From CAWBJP01 sp963789165 (lineage in GTDB: Bacteria > Actinomycetota > Acidimicrobiia > IMCC26256 > BP-133): a DNA stretch of 64,000 bases. The DNA is taken from assembly GCA_963789165.1 (NCBI GenBank), contig CAWBJP010000012.1, forward strand, positions 310,001 through 374,000, given 5' to 3'. A program made the position numbers and the translations under genes. Shown piece after piece: positions 43,510 to 53,058 of the stretch. The notes beneath the pieces were generated by a model. It did not search any database, was not told the origin of the DNA, and worked only from the letters and a program-made list of their open reading frames with translations. How positions within the stretch are numbered: position 1 is the first letter of the stretch; every line of letters starts with the position of its first letter.

Positions 43510-45044
43510 TCCCTCTCCTGGCCCAGGTCCAGCCCCCGCAGACCCCGATACCTCAGGGTCCTGCGCCCATCAACCTGCCGCAGGTCGACTGGCTGGCGGT
43601 GGGCCCGGAGGTGGCACTGGGCACCGCCGCCCTGATCCTGGTGCTGGTGGCCGCCCTCAACCGGGGCCGGCGGGACCTCTCCGGCCTCTACCTCGACCTG
43701 GCCCTGGCCGGGGTGGCCGGCTCCGCCCTCTTCACCGCCCGCCTGTGGAGCGTGGTCACCGACGAGGCCCCCTACCAGGCGCTGGCCAACATGGTGGCGG
43801 TCGACGGGTTCTCCGTCTTCACCCGCCTGGTCATCCTCATCGCCACCGCCCTCGGGCTCCTGGTGACCCAGGGCTACCTGCGGCGGGAAGGAGTGGAAGG
43901 CCCGGAGGCCCACGCCCTGCTGCTCCTGTCGGCGACGGGGATGCTGCTCATGACCTCGGCCAACGACCTGATCGTGGTCTTCCTGGCCCTCGAGATCCTC
44001 TCCATCGCCCTCTACGTCCTGGCCGCTTTCGACCGCCGGCGGGTGGAGTCGCAGGAGGCGGGCCTCAAGTACTTCGTGCTCGGTTCCTTCTCCTCCGCCG
44101 TGTTCCTCTACGGCGTGGCCCTCTGCTATGGCGCCACCGGCACCACCTCGCTGGCCGGGATCGCCGCCTTTCTGGCCGGCAACACCCTGTTCTCCTCCGG
44201 CCTGCTCCTGGCCGGCATCGCCTTCATCCTGGTGGGGTTGGGCTTCAAGGTGGCCGCCGTGCCCTTCCACATGTGGACCCCCGACGTCTACCAGGGGGCG
44301 CCCTCGCCGGTGACCGGGTTCATGGCCGCCGGGGCCAAGGCGGCCGGCTTCGCCGCCCTGCTGCGGGTGTTCGGCTCCGCCTTCGACGCCTACTCGATGG
44401 ACTGGCGGCCGCTGGCCTGGGTGCTGGCCGTGGCCTCGCTGGTGGTGGGCAGCGTGGTGGCCATCGCCCAGGAGGACGTCAAGCGCATGCTGGCCTACTC
44501 CTCGATCGGCCACGCCGGCTATGTCCTCATGGGCTTCCAAGCGGACACCGGGCCGGGCTTCGCCTCGGCGCTGTTCTACCTGCTGGCCTACACCTTCATG
44601 GTGGTCGGCACCTTCGCCGTGGTCACCGTGGTGGGCCGCCAGGGGGACGGGCGCCACCGGCTGGACGACTACAAAGGCCTCGGCGCCCGCCAGCCCCTGC
44701 TGGCCGCAGCCATGACCCTGTTCCTCCTGGCCCAGGCGGGGGTCCCGCTGACCTCCGGCTTCATGGCCAAGTTCTCCGTCTTCTCCGCCACCGTCGACGC
44801 ACACGAGTACTCCCTCGTCATCGTGGGGGTCCTCGCCGCGGTGGTGGCCATGTTCTTCTACCTGCGCCTGATCGTCCTCATGTACATGACCGCTCCCGAC
44901 GAGGAGGACGCCGGCGCCCCCGCCTTTGAACTCGACCCCGCCACCGCCACCGCCCTGGCTCTGGCCGCGGTGGCCACCGTGGTGCTGGGAGTTTTGCCCG
45001 GTCCCGTCCTCGACTTCGCCCGGGACGCGACCCTACTGTTCTGA
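43506..45044 (+). CDS. nuoN: Complex I antiporter-like subunit NuoN (operon 1)
   Basis: This 512-residue subunit has about 14 helices and the signature GLGFKVAAVPFHMWTPDVYQGAPSPVTGFMAAGAKAAGFAALLR. The N-terminal PLLAQVQPPQTPIPQGPAPINLP stretch is Pro-rich and not conserved in NuoN2. It is the last of the 14 genes. A small unknown gene follows four bases later. Confidence 0.95.
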   Translation: MIPLLAQVQPPQTPIPQGPAPINLPQVDWLAVGPEVALGTAALILVLVAALNRGRRDLSGLYLDLALAGVAGSALFTARLWSVVTDEAPYQALANMVAVDGFSVFTRLVILIATALGLLVTQGYLRREGVEGPEAHALLLLSATGMLLMTSANDLIVVFLALEILSIALYVLAAFDRRRVESQEAGLKYFVLGSFSSAVFLYGVALCYGATGTTSLAGIAAFLAGNTLFSSGLLLAGIAFILVGLGFKVAAVPFHMWTPDVYQGAPSPVTGFMAAGAKAAGFAALLRVFGSAFDAYSMDWRPLAWVLAVASLVVGSVVAIAQEDVKRMLAYSSIGHAGYVLMGFQADTGPGFASALFYLLAYTFMVVGTFAVVTVVGRQGDGRHRLDDYKGLGARQPLLAAAMTLFLLAQAGVPLTSGFMAKFSVFSATVDAHEYSLVIVGVLAAVVAMFFYLRLIVLMYMTAPDEEDAGAPAFELDPATATALALAAVATVVLGVLPGPVLDFARDATLLF

Positions 45045-45048
45045 TCGC

Positions 45049-45351
45049 ATGCAAAATCGCGCCCCGTCCGGAATGCAGCGGTTCACCATGCGCCGGGAGC
45101 ACGACGCTTCCGGCGTGTCGGGCACCGGCTGCGTGCTCGAAGGGGTGCTGTTCTCCACCGGCGTGGTCGTCATCCACTGGCTGACGCCCCCGCCCCGGGG
45201 CTCGATCAGCGTCTTCGACTCGATGGAGCAGTTCCTCTCCATCCACGTGGCGCCCCACCCCGACAACCACACCTGTCTGATCTTCGAGGACGGCCACCAG
45301 GTGGCCGGCGAGGACCTCGTCATCGAGTCCGCCGGCGCCAGCATCGACTGA
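45049..45351 (+). CDS. Small protein after nuoN, unknown function
   Basis: This 100-residue protein begins MQNRAPSGMQRFTMRREHD and has alternating strands: GTGCVLEGVLFSTGVVVIHWLT, GSISVFDSMEQFLSIHVAPHPDN and TCLIFEDG. No signal, helix or cofactor motif is present; it looks like a small beta-rich soluble protein. It starts four bases after nuoN, so is probably co-transcribed, though unrelated to complex I in sequence. I recognise no family. Confidence 0.6.
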   Translation: MQNRAPSGMQRFTMRREHDASGVSGTGCVLEGVLFSTGVVVIHWLTPPPRGSISVFDSMEQFLSIHVAPHPDNHTCLIFEDGHQVAGEDLVIESAGASID

Positions 45352-48300
45352 GCCACCGGCTCGGCTCCCGCAAGGCCCGCACGCTGTGCAAGGTGCTGGC
45401 TCTGGGCCGGAGCCGTGCGGTCAGCGTGGACGGCTGGTGGACTGCGTGTGGCCGGAGCGAGCCGGCCCGGCACAGCGTCGACGTGGCGTGCTGGTGAGCG
45501 GCTGCGATCGTGCTGGGTGCCGAGCGCCTGGAGCGGAGCGACGCCGGCTACAGCCTGGCGGTGGACTGGCTCGACCTCGCCGCCCTGGAGGCCATGGCCG
45601 CGAGGCCGCCCGCCGGCTCACCGACGGCCGGTGGGCCGGGGCCCGGGCCGCGGCGCGCCGCCCTGGCCCTCGACCGCGGGCCGCTCCTGGCCGACGAGCC
45701 CGATGCCCCCTGGGCCGAGGTGGAGCGGGCGGCCGCCGCCCGCCTCCTGGCCCAGGCCCGTCACACCGCCGCCCGGGCCGCGCTGGCCTCCGGTGACGCG
45801 CCGGCGGCCGCCGAGCTGGCCGAGGGAGTGCTCGACCACGACCCCTACGACGAGGCCGCGCTGCGGACCCTGATGGCGGCCCATGCCGCCGCCGGCCGGC
45901 CCGCCTCTGCCCTGTCCGTGTACGCCCGGGCCCGCCTGCGGCTGGTCGAGGACCTGGGGGTCGATCCCGCCCCGGCCACGGAGGCCGTCCATACCGCCAT
46001 CCTCCGGGAGGAGCCCGTGCCCGGGATGGTCGCCGCCCCCGCGCCCGCGGCTGCGGATGCCCCGCCAGGCCGGAGCCGGGAGCTGGCTGGGCTGGAGGCG
46101 GCCCTGGGCCTTGCCGCCCGCCGCCTCACGGTGGTGTCGCTCCAGGGGGAGGCGGGCATGGGCAAGACGCACCTGTTGTCGGTGTTCGCCCGACGATCCC
46201 GGGCGGCAGGCGCCACCGTGCTGGCTGGGCGGTGCGACGAGCTGGACCGGGCGCTGCCCCTGGACGCGGTGGCGGACGCCCTGTCCCGGCACCTGCGGGC
46301 TGCGGGCCAGGAGGCGGCCGACCGCCTGCTGGGAGCCGACGCCGCCGCCCTGGCCCCGATTCTCGGGCAGCCGGTCCCCGGGGGCGTGGGGGCGGCACGG
46401 TGGCCGCCTGGCCGACCCCTCCACGGGCCGGGCCGTGCTCTTCGACGCCCTGACCGGTCTGGTGCGGCGGGTGGCGGGGAGCGGTTCCGTCGTCCTGCTG
46501 CTCGACGACGCCCACCAGGCCGGGGCCGCCACCCTCGAGTGGCTCCGCTTCGCCGTCCACCGGACCCCGGAGCTCCCGCTGCTGGTGGTGGTGGCCCAGC
46601 GGACCGAGGAGGCGCTGGCCTTCGCCGAGTCCACCATCGTTACCCTGGGGCCGCTCGACCTGGCTGCTACCCGCCAGGTGGTCGGTCCGGAGCGCGCCGC
46701 CGATCTCCTCGCTCGCAGCGGAGGCGTACCGTTGTTCCTCGTCGAGCTGGCCGCCGCCGGCCCAGGCGAAGTCCTCCCCGCATCGGTGCGGGAGTGGGTG
46801 GCCGAGCGGGTGGAGCGGGCCGGAAGCGCCGCCCCCACCCTGCGCACCGCCGCCGTCATCGGCCCGGACATCGACGTCGATCTGCTGGCCGCCGTGCTGC
46901 GGCTCCCCCCCGTCGAGCTCCTCGACCATCTGGACGAAGGGGTCCGGCACCGCTTCCTGGTTGAGGCGGAGTCGGGCTTCACCTTCCGCCACGATCTGGT
47001 GCGGGAGGCGTTGGCCGCCGGGACGGGCGCCGCCCGGCGGGCGCTGGTCCACCGGGAAGCGGGACGGGCTCTCGCCGCCCGGGCGACCGCCGATCCGCTT
47101 CGGGTGGCCTACCACGCCCGCCTCGGCGGCGACGACGAACGGGCGGCCGAGGCTCTCATCGAGGCCGCGCGGCTGGCCGCTGAGCGCCACGACCTGGCCG
47201 ACGCCGAGCGCCGGCTCGACCAGGCCCTGGCCCTGGCCGATGGGCCTCCTGTGCGACTGGCCCGGGGCCGGGTGCGGATCCTGCGCGGGGACTACTCCGG
47301 CGCCGGCGCCGACGCCGTTGCCGCCCTCGGCCAGGGTGGCGGGGCCGAAGCCCTGGAGGTCGCCGGCTGGGCTGCGTATCACCAGCGCGACTTCTCCACC
47401 GCCATCCGCCTGGCCTCCGACGGCGCCAGTCTGGCTCCGGAGCCGGCCCTGCGGGCCAGCTGCCTCGGCCTGGGCGGCTACGCCCGCACCATGAGCGGCG
47501 ACCTGGCCGGGGCCGAGGAGGCCCTCGAGGAGGCGGTGCGTCAGGCGCCCGCCTCCAACCGGGTGGCGTGCGCCGGATGGCTCGGGACGTTGCGCCTCTA
47601 TCAGGGCCGGGCGGCCGAGGGGCTGGATCTCCTCCGACCGGCCACGCTGCCCGGCGCTCCCGCCGCCGGCTTCTCGGGCCTGAGGGCCCGCCAGCAGGCC
47701 GCCTACGCCCTGGCCCTGCTCGGGCGCCCGGCCGAAGCGCTGGCCGCCTTCGACGACCTCGAGGTGGAGACCGCCCGCCGGCAGGTCGATCGCTACACCG
47801 GGATGATCGAGAACTTCCGGGGCTGGATCCTGCGCCAGCTGGGAGCCCACGGCGAGGCCGACGAGGCCAACCACCGGGGACTGGCGGCGGCGGCCCGGTT
47901 CGCCACGGCCCAGCCCCGGGTGCATGCCGAGCAACGGACCCATGGCCTGCTCGACCTGGCCGACGGCTGCCTGCAGGAGGGCGATCCGGGTGGCGCCCGC
48001 CGGTACCTGGCCGAACTCGCCGAGCTGGCGGAGGTCGACCATGGCCTCCGCTGGCGTCACCAGCTCCGGGCCCGCTTGCTCACCGGTCGCCTGGCCGTGG
48101 CCGAAGAGGATTGGGAAGAGGCGCAGGCCGCCGCCGCCGACCTGGCCGAGGAGTCCGGACGCCTCGGCATCGCCCGCTACCTGGCCGCCGCCCGGATCCT
48201 GGAGGCCCAGGCCCGGGCCGGAGCGGGAGAGGCCCTCGAGGCCGGCGGGCTCGCCGCCGTCCTCGAGTCTCTCCCCGACCTGGCCGGTCTGGAGGCGTGG

Positions 48301-48489
48301 TGGCTCACGGCCCAGGCAGCCCGGGCGGCGGGGATCGACGCCTGGTGGGACCTGGCCGAGCGGAGGGTCCAGCACCTGGCCGGCGCAGCCGGCGAGCGGG
48401 GCGAGGGCCTGCGCCGCTATGCCGCCAACCGGCTGGCGAGGATGAGGTCGGGTGGTCGTGCGTCGGACACCCCGGGCCCCGGGCGCTGA
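45348..48489 (+). CDS. BTAD/AAA/TPR regulator 4, heavily frameshifted
   Basis: A distant AfsR/SARP-type regulator spread over several frames. The winged-helix part starts LGSRKARTLCKVLALGRSRAVSVD but needs about five single-base corrections between 45417 and 45515 to read on to VLGAERLERSDAGYSLAVDWLDLAALE. BTAD follows (about 45650-46000), then Walker A (LQGEAGMGKTHLL), another shift near 46400, Walker B (VVLLLDDAHQAG) and a long TPR region to 48489. Most corrections restore doubled C or G bases. CTG 45348, overlapping the previous stop, is the only start candidate. Either a poorly sequenced gene or a decaying one. Confidence 0.7.
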
Positions 48490-48496
48490 GGCGCAC

Positions 48497-48886
48497 TCAG
48501 ACCGCGGCGCGTTCCGCCTCACCCATCTCGGCCAGCAGGGAAGCGGGCCAGCGTCCGCCGCACCAGACGGTGTGACGACTGATACGGCCGTCTTCGACAC
48601 GCAGCACATGGGCCTGGTGGCAGGCGTGGGGCACGCCGCCCTCCTCCCAGGTGAGGGTGAACTCGACCAGCTCGCCGGTCGGAAGCGGAGTCCGGCTCAG
48701 GACCTCGAAATGACCCGGATCGCGGTACCACCCGGAGAGCTCGGCGGAGACCGAGGTCCCATCCCTCCGGGTGATGCGCCAGTTGGGCACCGTGGCGTCG
48801 AGGACGGCGTCGGGGGAGTACAGCTCGGCGGGTAGAGGCGTGCCGGTCTCGATGGCGGCCAGCAGTCGGCTGACGGGATCGTCCAT
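48497..48886 (-). CDS. NTF2-like protein
   Basis: This 129-residue protein has the nuclear transport factor 2-like layout: an N-terminal helix VSRLLAAIETG, YSPDAVLDATVPNWRI, then strands LVEFTLTWEEGG and ACHQAHVLRVEDGRISRHTVWCGG. ATG 48886 has GAGGAGG seven bases upstream; the longer open frame has no homology. Its stop is seven bases from the convergent regulator 4 stop. The ligand is unknown. Confidence 0.75.
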   Translation of the reverse strand: MDDPVSRLLAAIETGTPLPAELYSPDAVLDATVPNWRITRRDGTSVSAELSGWYRDPGHFEVLSRTPLPTGELVEFTLTWEEGGVPHACHQAHVLRVEDGRISRHTVWCGGRWPASLLAEMGEAERAAV

Positions 48887-49028
48887 TTCGTTCCTCCTCG
48901 GATGTTCCGCCCGGCACGGGTCGTGCCGGCTCACTGGAGCATCGGGTAGGACCGTTGCACTCCGTTTGCAGACCGGGCCGACGGCGCGGCCACCGACGAG
49001 GTGGCGTCGACCCGTCGTCAGATCGGAG

Positions 49029-49919
49029 CTAAGCCACCACGGCCCGGCGGAAGCGGCGGCGGCGGCGCTCGCTGACCGATGTCCGGGCGTCGAGGAACCG
49101 GCTGGCGAGGGCGTGGGCCTCGTCGATGATGGTGTCGGCGCCCGAGAAGTCGAAGGGCGAGCGACCGTCAGCGGGACGGGGCAGCACCACGACCTCGACA
49201 TAGGGCGGGGCGGCGGCCAGTTCCCGTTCGAAGCGCAGGTTGCGGGCGATGGCGAAGGCCCGGAGCACCACGTCGAGTGGGTTGCGCACCGGACTGTCAG
49301 CCACACCGCCCGAGACGTTGAGCACGAAGATGCGGTCCACCGGCCCGGCCAGGGCATGGGACAGGGGGACGTTGTCGACCACGCCGCCGTCCACCAGGGT
49401 GCGGTGGTCGTGGGTGACCGGCGGGAAGGAGCCGGGGAGGGCGGCGGACGCCAGCAGGGCGGGCTTGAGTGGTCCCGAGGCGATCACAACCTCTTCACCC
49501 GTGGCCAGGTCCGTGCAGATCACCCGGAGCGGAACCACCAGCTGGTCGAAGCGGCTGGCCGGAGCCATCCGGTCGATGAGGCCGGCCAGCCCCTGGTTGG
49601 AGTAGAGGTGGTCGCCACCGGAGAGCAGGCTCCAGGCCCGGCCGAGACGGCCGCCGGGAAAGATGTGCTCGGTGCGCAGGGCGCTCCACACGCTGGCCAG
49701 GTGGTCGATGCCCGACAGGGTGGGGTCGGCGGCGACGGCGCTGCCACTGAGGGCGCCGGCTGAGGTGCCGATGACGACGTCGGGGTAGATGTCCCGCTCG
49801 AGCAGGGCGCGCAGCATGCCCACCTGGGCGGACCCGTGGTTCCCGCCTCCGGAGAGAACGAACGCGGTCCGCATCCGGACGTCGCCCCTGACCCCGAAAC
49901 GGTTGAATACCAACGTCAT
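49029..49919 (-). CDS. Patatin-like phospholipase
   Basis: This 296-residue lipid acyl hydrolase of the bacterial patatin family has the oxyanion loop LSGGGNHGSAQVGML, the nucleophile elbow GTSAG and the catalytic Asp in DGGVVDNVPL. No membrane helix or signal is seen, so it acts in the cytoplasm or is released otherwise. It is divergent from nuoA2 and 142 bases upstream of the NTF2-like gene. Confidence 0.9.
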   Translation of the reverse strand: MTLVFNRFGVRGDVRMRTAFVLSGGGNHGSAQVGMLRALLERDIYPDVVIGTSAGALSGSAVAADPTLSGIDHLASVWSALRTEHIFPGGRLGRAWSLLSGGDHLYSNQGLAGLIDRMAPASRFDQLVVPLRVICTDLATGEEVVIASGPLKPALLASAALPGSFPPVTHDHRTLVDGGVVDNVPLSHALAGPVDRIFVLNVSGGVADSPVRNPLDVVLRAFAIARNLRFERELAAAPPYVEVVVLPRPADGRSPFDFSGADTIIDEAHALASRFLDARTSVSERRRRRFRRAVVA

Positions 49920-50009
49920 GGCTGCCCCTGGGTGCTCATCGTCGAGCGTCCCTCACTCTCTGTGTTACTCATTCGCTGCGGCCTTGATTTGTCCCTCTCT
50001 TGATACTCG

Positions 50010-50031
50010 GCGGTTTCGGCCGAAAACCGCG
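50010..50031. promoter_or_regulatory. Imperfect palindrome upstream of nuoA2
   Basis: GCGGTTT and AAAACCGC arms flank CGGCCG, giving near dyad symmetry. It lies about 85 bases before the nuoA2 -10 candidate and between divergent genes, so it may be an operator for either. Confidence 0.4.
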
Positions 50032-50113
50032 GGTGAACCAGGAGAATTCGTGCCCTCTGGAGGGGAAACTCCTGCGATGGGGGTCGGGTTCCGGGATCGT
50101 GAAAGTTCTCACG

Positions 50114-50119
50114 TATACT
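50114..50119 (+). promoter_or_regulatory. TATACT -10 box of the nuo2 operon
   Basis: TATACT is a strong -10 match, 41 bases before the nuoA2 GTG, leaving a leader of about 35 bases with a GGGGGG ribosome site. A -35 such as TTCCGG near 50089-50094 is weak. Unlike nuoA1, this operon would have a normal leader. Confidence 0.5.
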
Positions 50120-50160
50120 CCGCGGCGTCGTCGACCGGTTCCCGCACGGGGGGCGCGCAC

Positions 50161-50556
50161 GTGCCGACCGCTGTCCAGTCCGGGTTCATCCTGGCGGCGA
50201 GCTACTTCCAGGCCTACTTCACGGTGGCGGTGTTCATGGCCGCGGCCGTCGGGATGGTCGGTCTCATGCTCGGCGTCGGGCGGCTGCTCCGGCCCACCCG
50301 GCCCCAACCTCAGAAACTGATCACCTACGAGTCGGGGGTGGACCCCCTTGGCGGCTGGGGTCAGGCCCACGTCCGCTACTACCTCTATGCCCTGCTGTTC
50401 GTGATGTTCGACGTGGAGGCGGTCTTCATCTTCCCCTGGGCCATCCGGCTCGAGCCGCTCGGCGTGTTCGGCCTGGTGGAGATGGTCGTCTTCATCGTGA
50501 TCCTGGCTCTCGGTCTGCTCTACGCCTGGAGAAAGGGGGTGCTGCGGTGGGCCTAG
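50161..50556 (+). CDS. nuoA: Complex I subunit NuoA (operon 2)
   Basis: This 131-residue subunit has three helices and the loop KLITYESGVDPLGGWGQAHVRYYLYALLFVMFDVEAVFIFPWA. The loop Cys of NuoA1 (YECG) is Ser here (YESG). It starts at GTG 50161, and the stop lies 10 bases inside nuoB2. It is first in an 11-gene operon without nuoEFG. Confidence 0.92.
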   Translation: MPTAVQSGFILAASYFQAYFTVAVFMAAAVGMVGLMLGVGRLLRPTRPQPQKLITYESGVDPLGGWGQAHVRYYLYALLFVMFDVEAVFIFPWAIRLEPLGVFGLVEMVVFIVILALGLLYAWRKGVLRWA

Positions 50557-51050
50557 TGGAAAAGGGCAAGATCCCGAAGCCCCTCACCTGGCTGCTCAAC
50601 TACAGCCGCAAGTACTCCTTGTGGATGTACCAGTGGGGCCTGGCCTGCTGCGCCATCGAGATGGGAGCGGCCCTGGCCAGCCCCCGCTACGACATGATGC
50701 GTCTCGGGGTCATTCCCTTCCCGGCCAGCCCCCGCCAGGCCGACCTCATCGTCATCTCGGGCACGGTGACCGACAAGATGGCCCCCGCCGTGCGTCGCCT
50801 CTGGGAGCAGATGCCCGACCCGAAGTACGTCATCTCCATGGGCAGCTGCGCCAACTGCGGCGGCCCGTACTGGGACTCGTATTCGGTGACCAAGGGCATC
50901 GACCAGGTCATCCCCGTCGACGTCTACGTGCCCGGGTGCCCACCCCGACCCGAGGCGCTGCTGGAAGGAGTCGTTTTGCTCCAGCAGCGGATCCAGAACG
51001 AGAACATGGCCGACCGTTGGCGGGGCGAGCCGATCGTGGTGGGGGGCTGA
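50547..51050 (+). CDS. nuoB: Complex I subunit NuoB (operon 2)
   Basis: This 167-residue N2-cluster subunit has ligands in WGLACCAIEMG, SMGSCANCGGPYW and VPGCPPRPEALLEG. GSCANCGG adds a Cys near the third ligand that NuoB1 lacks. It overlaps nuoA2, and nuoC2 starts seven bases after its stop. Confidence 0.95.
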   Translation: MGLVEKGKIPKPLTWLLNYSRKYSLWMYQWGLACCAIEMGAALASPRYDMMRLGVIPFPASPRQADLIVISGTVTDKMAPAVRRLWEQMPDPKYVISMGSCANCGGPYWDSYSVTKGIDQVIPVDVYVPGCPPRPEALLEGVVLLQQRIQNENMADRWRGEPIVVGG

Positions 51051-51057
51051 CCGGCCC

Positions 51058-51874
51058 GTGACCGACGAGCAGACGCCGGCCCCCGAGCCCGAAGCTCAGG
51101 CCCCCGAAACCGAGACCCAGCCCGAGGCTCCGGCTGCGGAGGCCCAGCCCGCTCCCGAGGCTCAGGCCGCGAGCCCGAGGCCCAGGCCGCCGAGCCCGAG
51201 GCCCGACGAGCCGAACCGGAACCGGAGCCGCCTGCTCCCATGCCCGAGGCTGCCGCCGAGCTCCTCCGCCGGCTGGAGGCGGAGCTGGGCGAGGCCATCG
51301 TGGAGTCCGGCCACACCTACGGTGACCTGGTGGTGCGGGTCGCCCCCGACGCCTGGCGGCGCGCCGCCGAGGTGGCCCGGGACAAGCTGGCCTGCGACTA
51401 CCTCTCCTTCGTGTCCGGGATCGACTGGGCGCCGGCCCCCGCGCCGGCGGGGAGGACGAGGGTGACACCTCCGCCCCCGTCCAGCCCACCGAGATGACCT
51501 TCGGGGTGGCCGGTTCCGCCGGTCGCCTCCAGCTCCTGGCCCGGGTGTCGTCCACCACCCGCCACCACGGCATCACGCTCAAGACCGACCTGGACGAGGC
51601 CGACCCCCGGGCGGTCTCCTGGGTGCCGGTCTACCCGGGGGCCGACTGGCACGAGCGGGAGTGCTGGGAGATGTTCGGCGTGACCTTCGACGGGCATCCG
51701 GCGCTGCGCCACCTGTACCTCCCGGCCGAGTTCGAGGGCCACCCGCTGCGCAAGGACTTCCCCCTCCTGGCCCGGGAGATCAAGCCGTGGCCGGGTCTGG
51801 TGGACGTGGAGCCCATGCCCGGCGAGGAGGCCGTGTCGACCCTCGGCGCCGAAGGCGAGGCGGGCGCGGAATGA
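51058..51874 (+). CDS. nuoC: Complex I subunit NuoC (operon 2), two frameshifts
   Basis: It begins at GTG 51058 with an acidic Pro/Ala/Glu-rich N-terminus (TPAPEPEAQAPETETQPEAP), unlike NuoC1. A base seems missing near 51170, and another in a G run near 51450; repairing both joins MPEAAAELLRRLEAELGEAI, CDYLSFVSGIDWAP and the signature YPGADWHERECWEMFGVTFDGHPALRHLYLP, EGHPLRKDFPLL. The last 4 bases overlap nuoD2. Probably sequence errors. Confidence 0.88.
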
Positions 51875-53058
51875 CGGGCACAGACTTCCGCCCTGGCCTT
51901 CCAGGAAACGCAGGGGCCTTCGTGCAGAAGCACCTGGCCGACGCCCGGGTGAACGTGGAGCTCGAGACCGAGGGCATGGTGCTCAACATCGGGCCCCAGC
52001 ATCCCGCCACCCATGGAACCCTGCGGGTGGTGGTCAAGCTCGACGGCGAGCGGGTGGTCTCCGCCGACCCCGTGATCGGCTACATGCACCGGGGCTACGA
52101 GAAGCTGACCGAGTACCGCACCTACCCGCAGATCACCACCCTCATCAACCGGATCGACTGGCTGTCCAGCTTCGCCAACGAGGTGCCCTTCATCCACGGG
52201 GCCGAGTTGCTCATGGGCATCGAGGCCCCGCCCCGGGCCACCTACATCCGCACCATCCTCACCGAGCTGTCCCGCATCGCCACCTTCATCCTCTTCCTGG
52301 GCGAGATGGGAGTGCAGGTCGGGGCGCTCACCCCGGTGTTCTATGGGTTCCGGGACCGGGAGCACGTCCTCAACCTCATCGAGGCTGTCACCGGCGGGCG
52401 CTTCCACCCCAACTTCAACCGCATCGGGGGCGTGAAGATCGACCTCCCCCAGGGCTGGATCGACGACACCCGCCGGGTGATGGCCAAGGTCTTCAAGTCG
52501 GTCGACGACTTCGAGGAGCTGCTCGTCGGCAACGAGATCTTCGAGGTCCGCACCAAGGGCATCGGCGTCATCCCGGGCTCGATGGGCTCCGCCTACGGCG
52601 TGTCCGGCTCCAACCTGCGGGCTTCGGGCGTCGATTGGGACCTGCGCCGGGACGGGCCTCCCTATCTCGCCTACCGGGATCTGGACTGGAAGGTGTGGAC
52701 CCACCCCGACGGTGACTCCTACTCCCGCTACTGGGTGCGGATGCAGGAGACCCGGGAGTCGGCCCGCATGGTGCTCCAGATGCTCGACGGGCTTCCCGCC
52801 GGCCCGGTCATGGCCAAGGTGCCCCGCATCATCAAGGTGCCCCCGGGCGAGGTGTGGGTGAACACCGAGAACCCGCTGGGGGAGATGGGCTACTACCTCA
52901 TCTCCAAGGGGGCGACTGGCCCCTTCCGGGTGAAGATCCGCTCGGCCAGTTTCTCCAACGTCTCGATCCTCCCCTGGCTCCTCCGCGGCGTCTACGTTCC
53001 CGACATCATCACCATCCTGGCCAGCCTGTATTTCATCCTCGGAGACATCGACCGGTGA
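51871..53058 (+). CDS. nuoD: Complex I subunit NuoD (operon 2), with methylatable Arg
   Basis: This 395-residue quinone-site subunit is in one frame. It has LNIGPQHPATHGTLRV (His48) and, exactly 26 residues on, Arg74 in YMHRGYEKL. In bovine NDUFS2 the same spacing places Arg85, which NDUFAF7 dimethylates; NuoD1 has Thr. It ends with GDIDR. A MidA-type methyltransferase lies at the end of the operon. The stop overlaps nuoH2 by four bases. Confidence 0.95.
   Translation: MTGTDFRPGLPGNAGAFVQKHLADARVNVELETEGMVLNIGPQHPATHGTLRVVVKLDGERVVSADPVIGYMHRGYEKLTEYRTYPQITTLINRIDWLSSFANEVPFIHGAELLMGIEAPPRATYIRTILTELSRIATFILFLGEMGVQVGALTPVFYGFRDREHVLNLIEAVTGGRFHPNFNRIGGVKIDLPQGWIDDTRRVMAKVFKSVDDFEELLVGNEIFEVRTKGIGVIPGSMGSAYGVSGSNLRASGVDWDLRRDGPPYLAYRDLDWKVWTHPDGDSYSRYWVRMQETRESARMVLQMLDGLPAGPVMAKVPRIIKVPPGEVWVNTENPLGEMGYYLISKGATGPFRVKIRSASFSNVSILPWLLRGVYVPDIITILASLYFILGDIDR

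Noticed and set aside
48497..49357. A 286-codon frame extending the NTF2-like gene upstream
   Set aside because: The extension overlaps the patatin gene in another frame; a GAGGAGG site marks ATG 48886 as the start.
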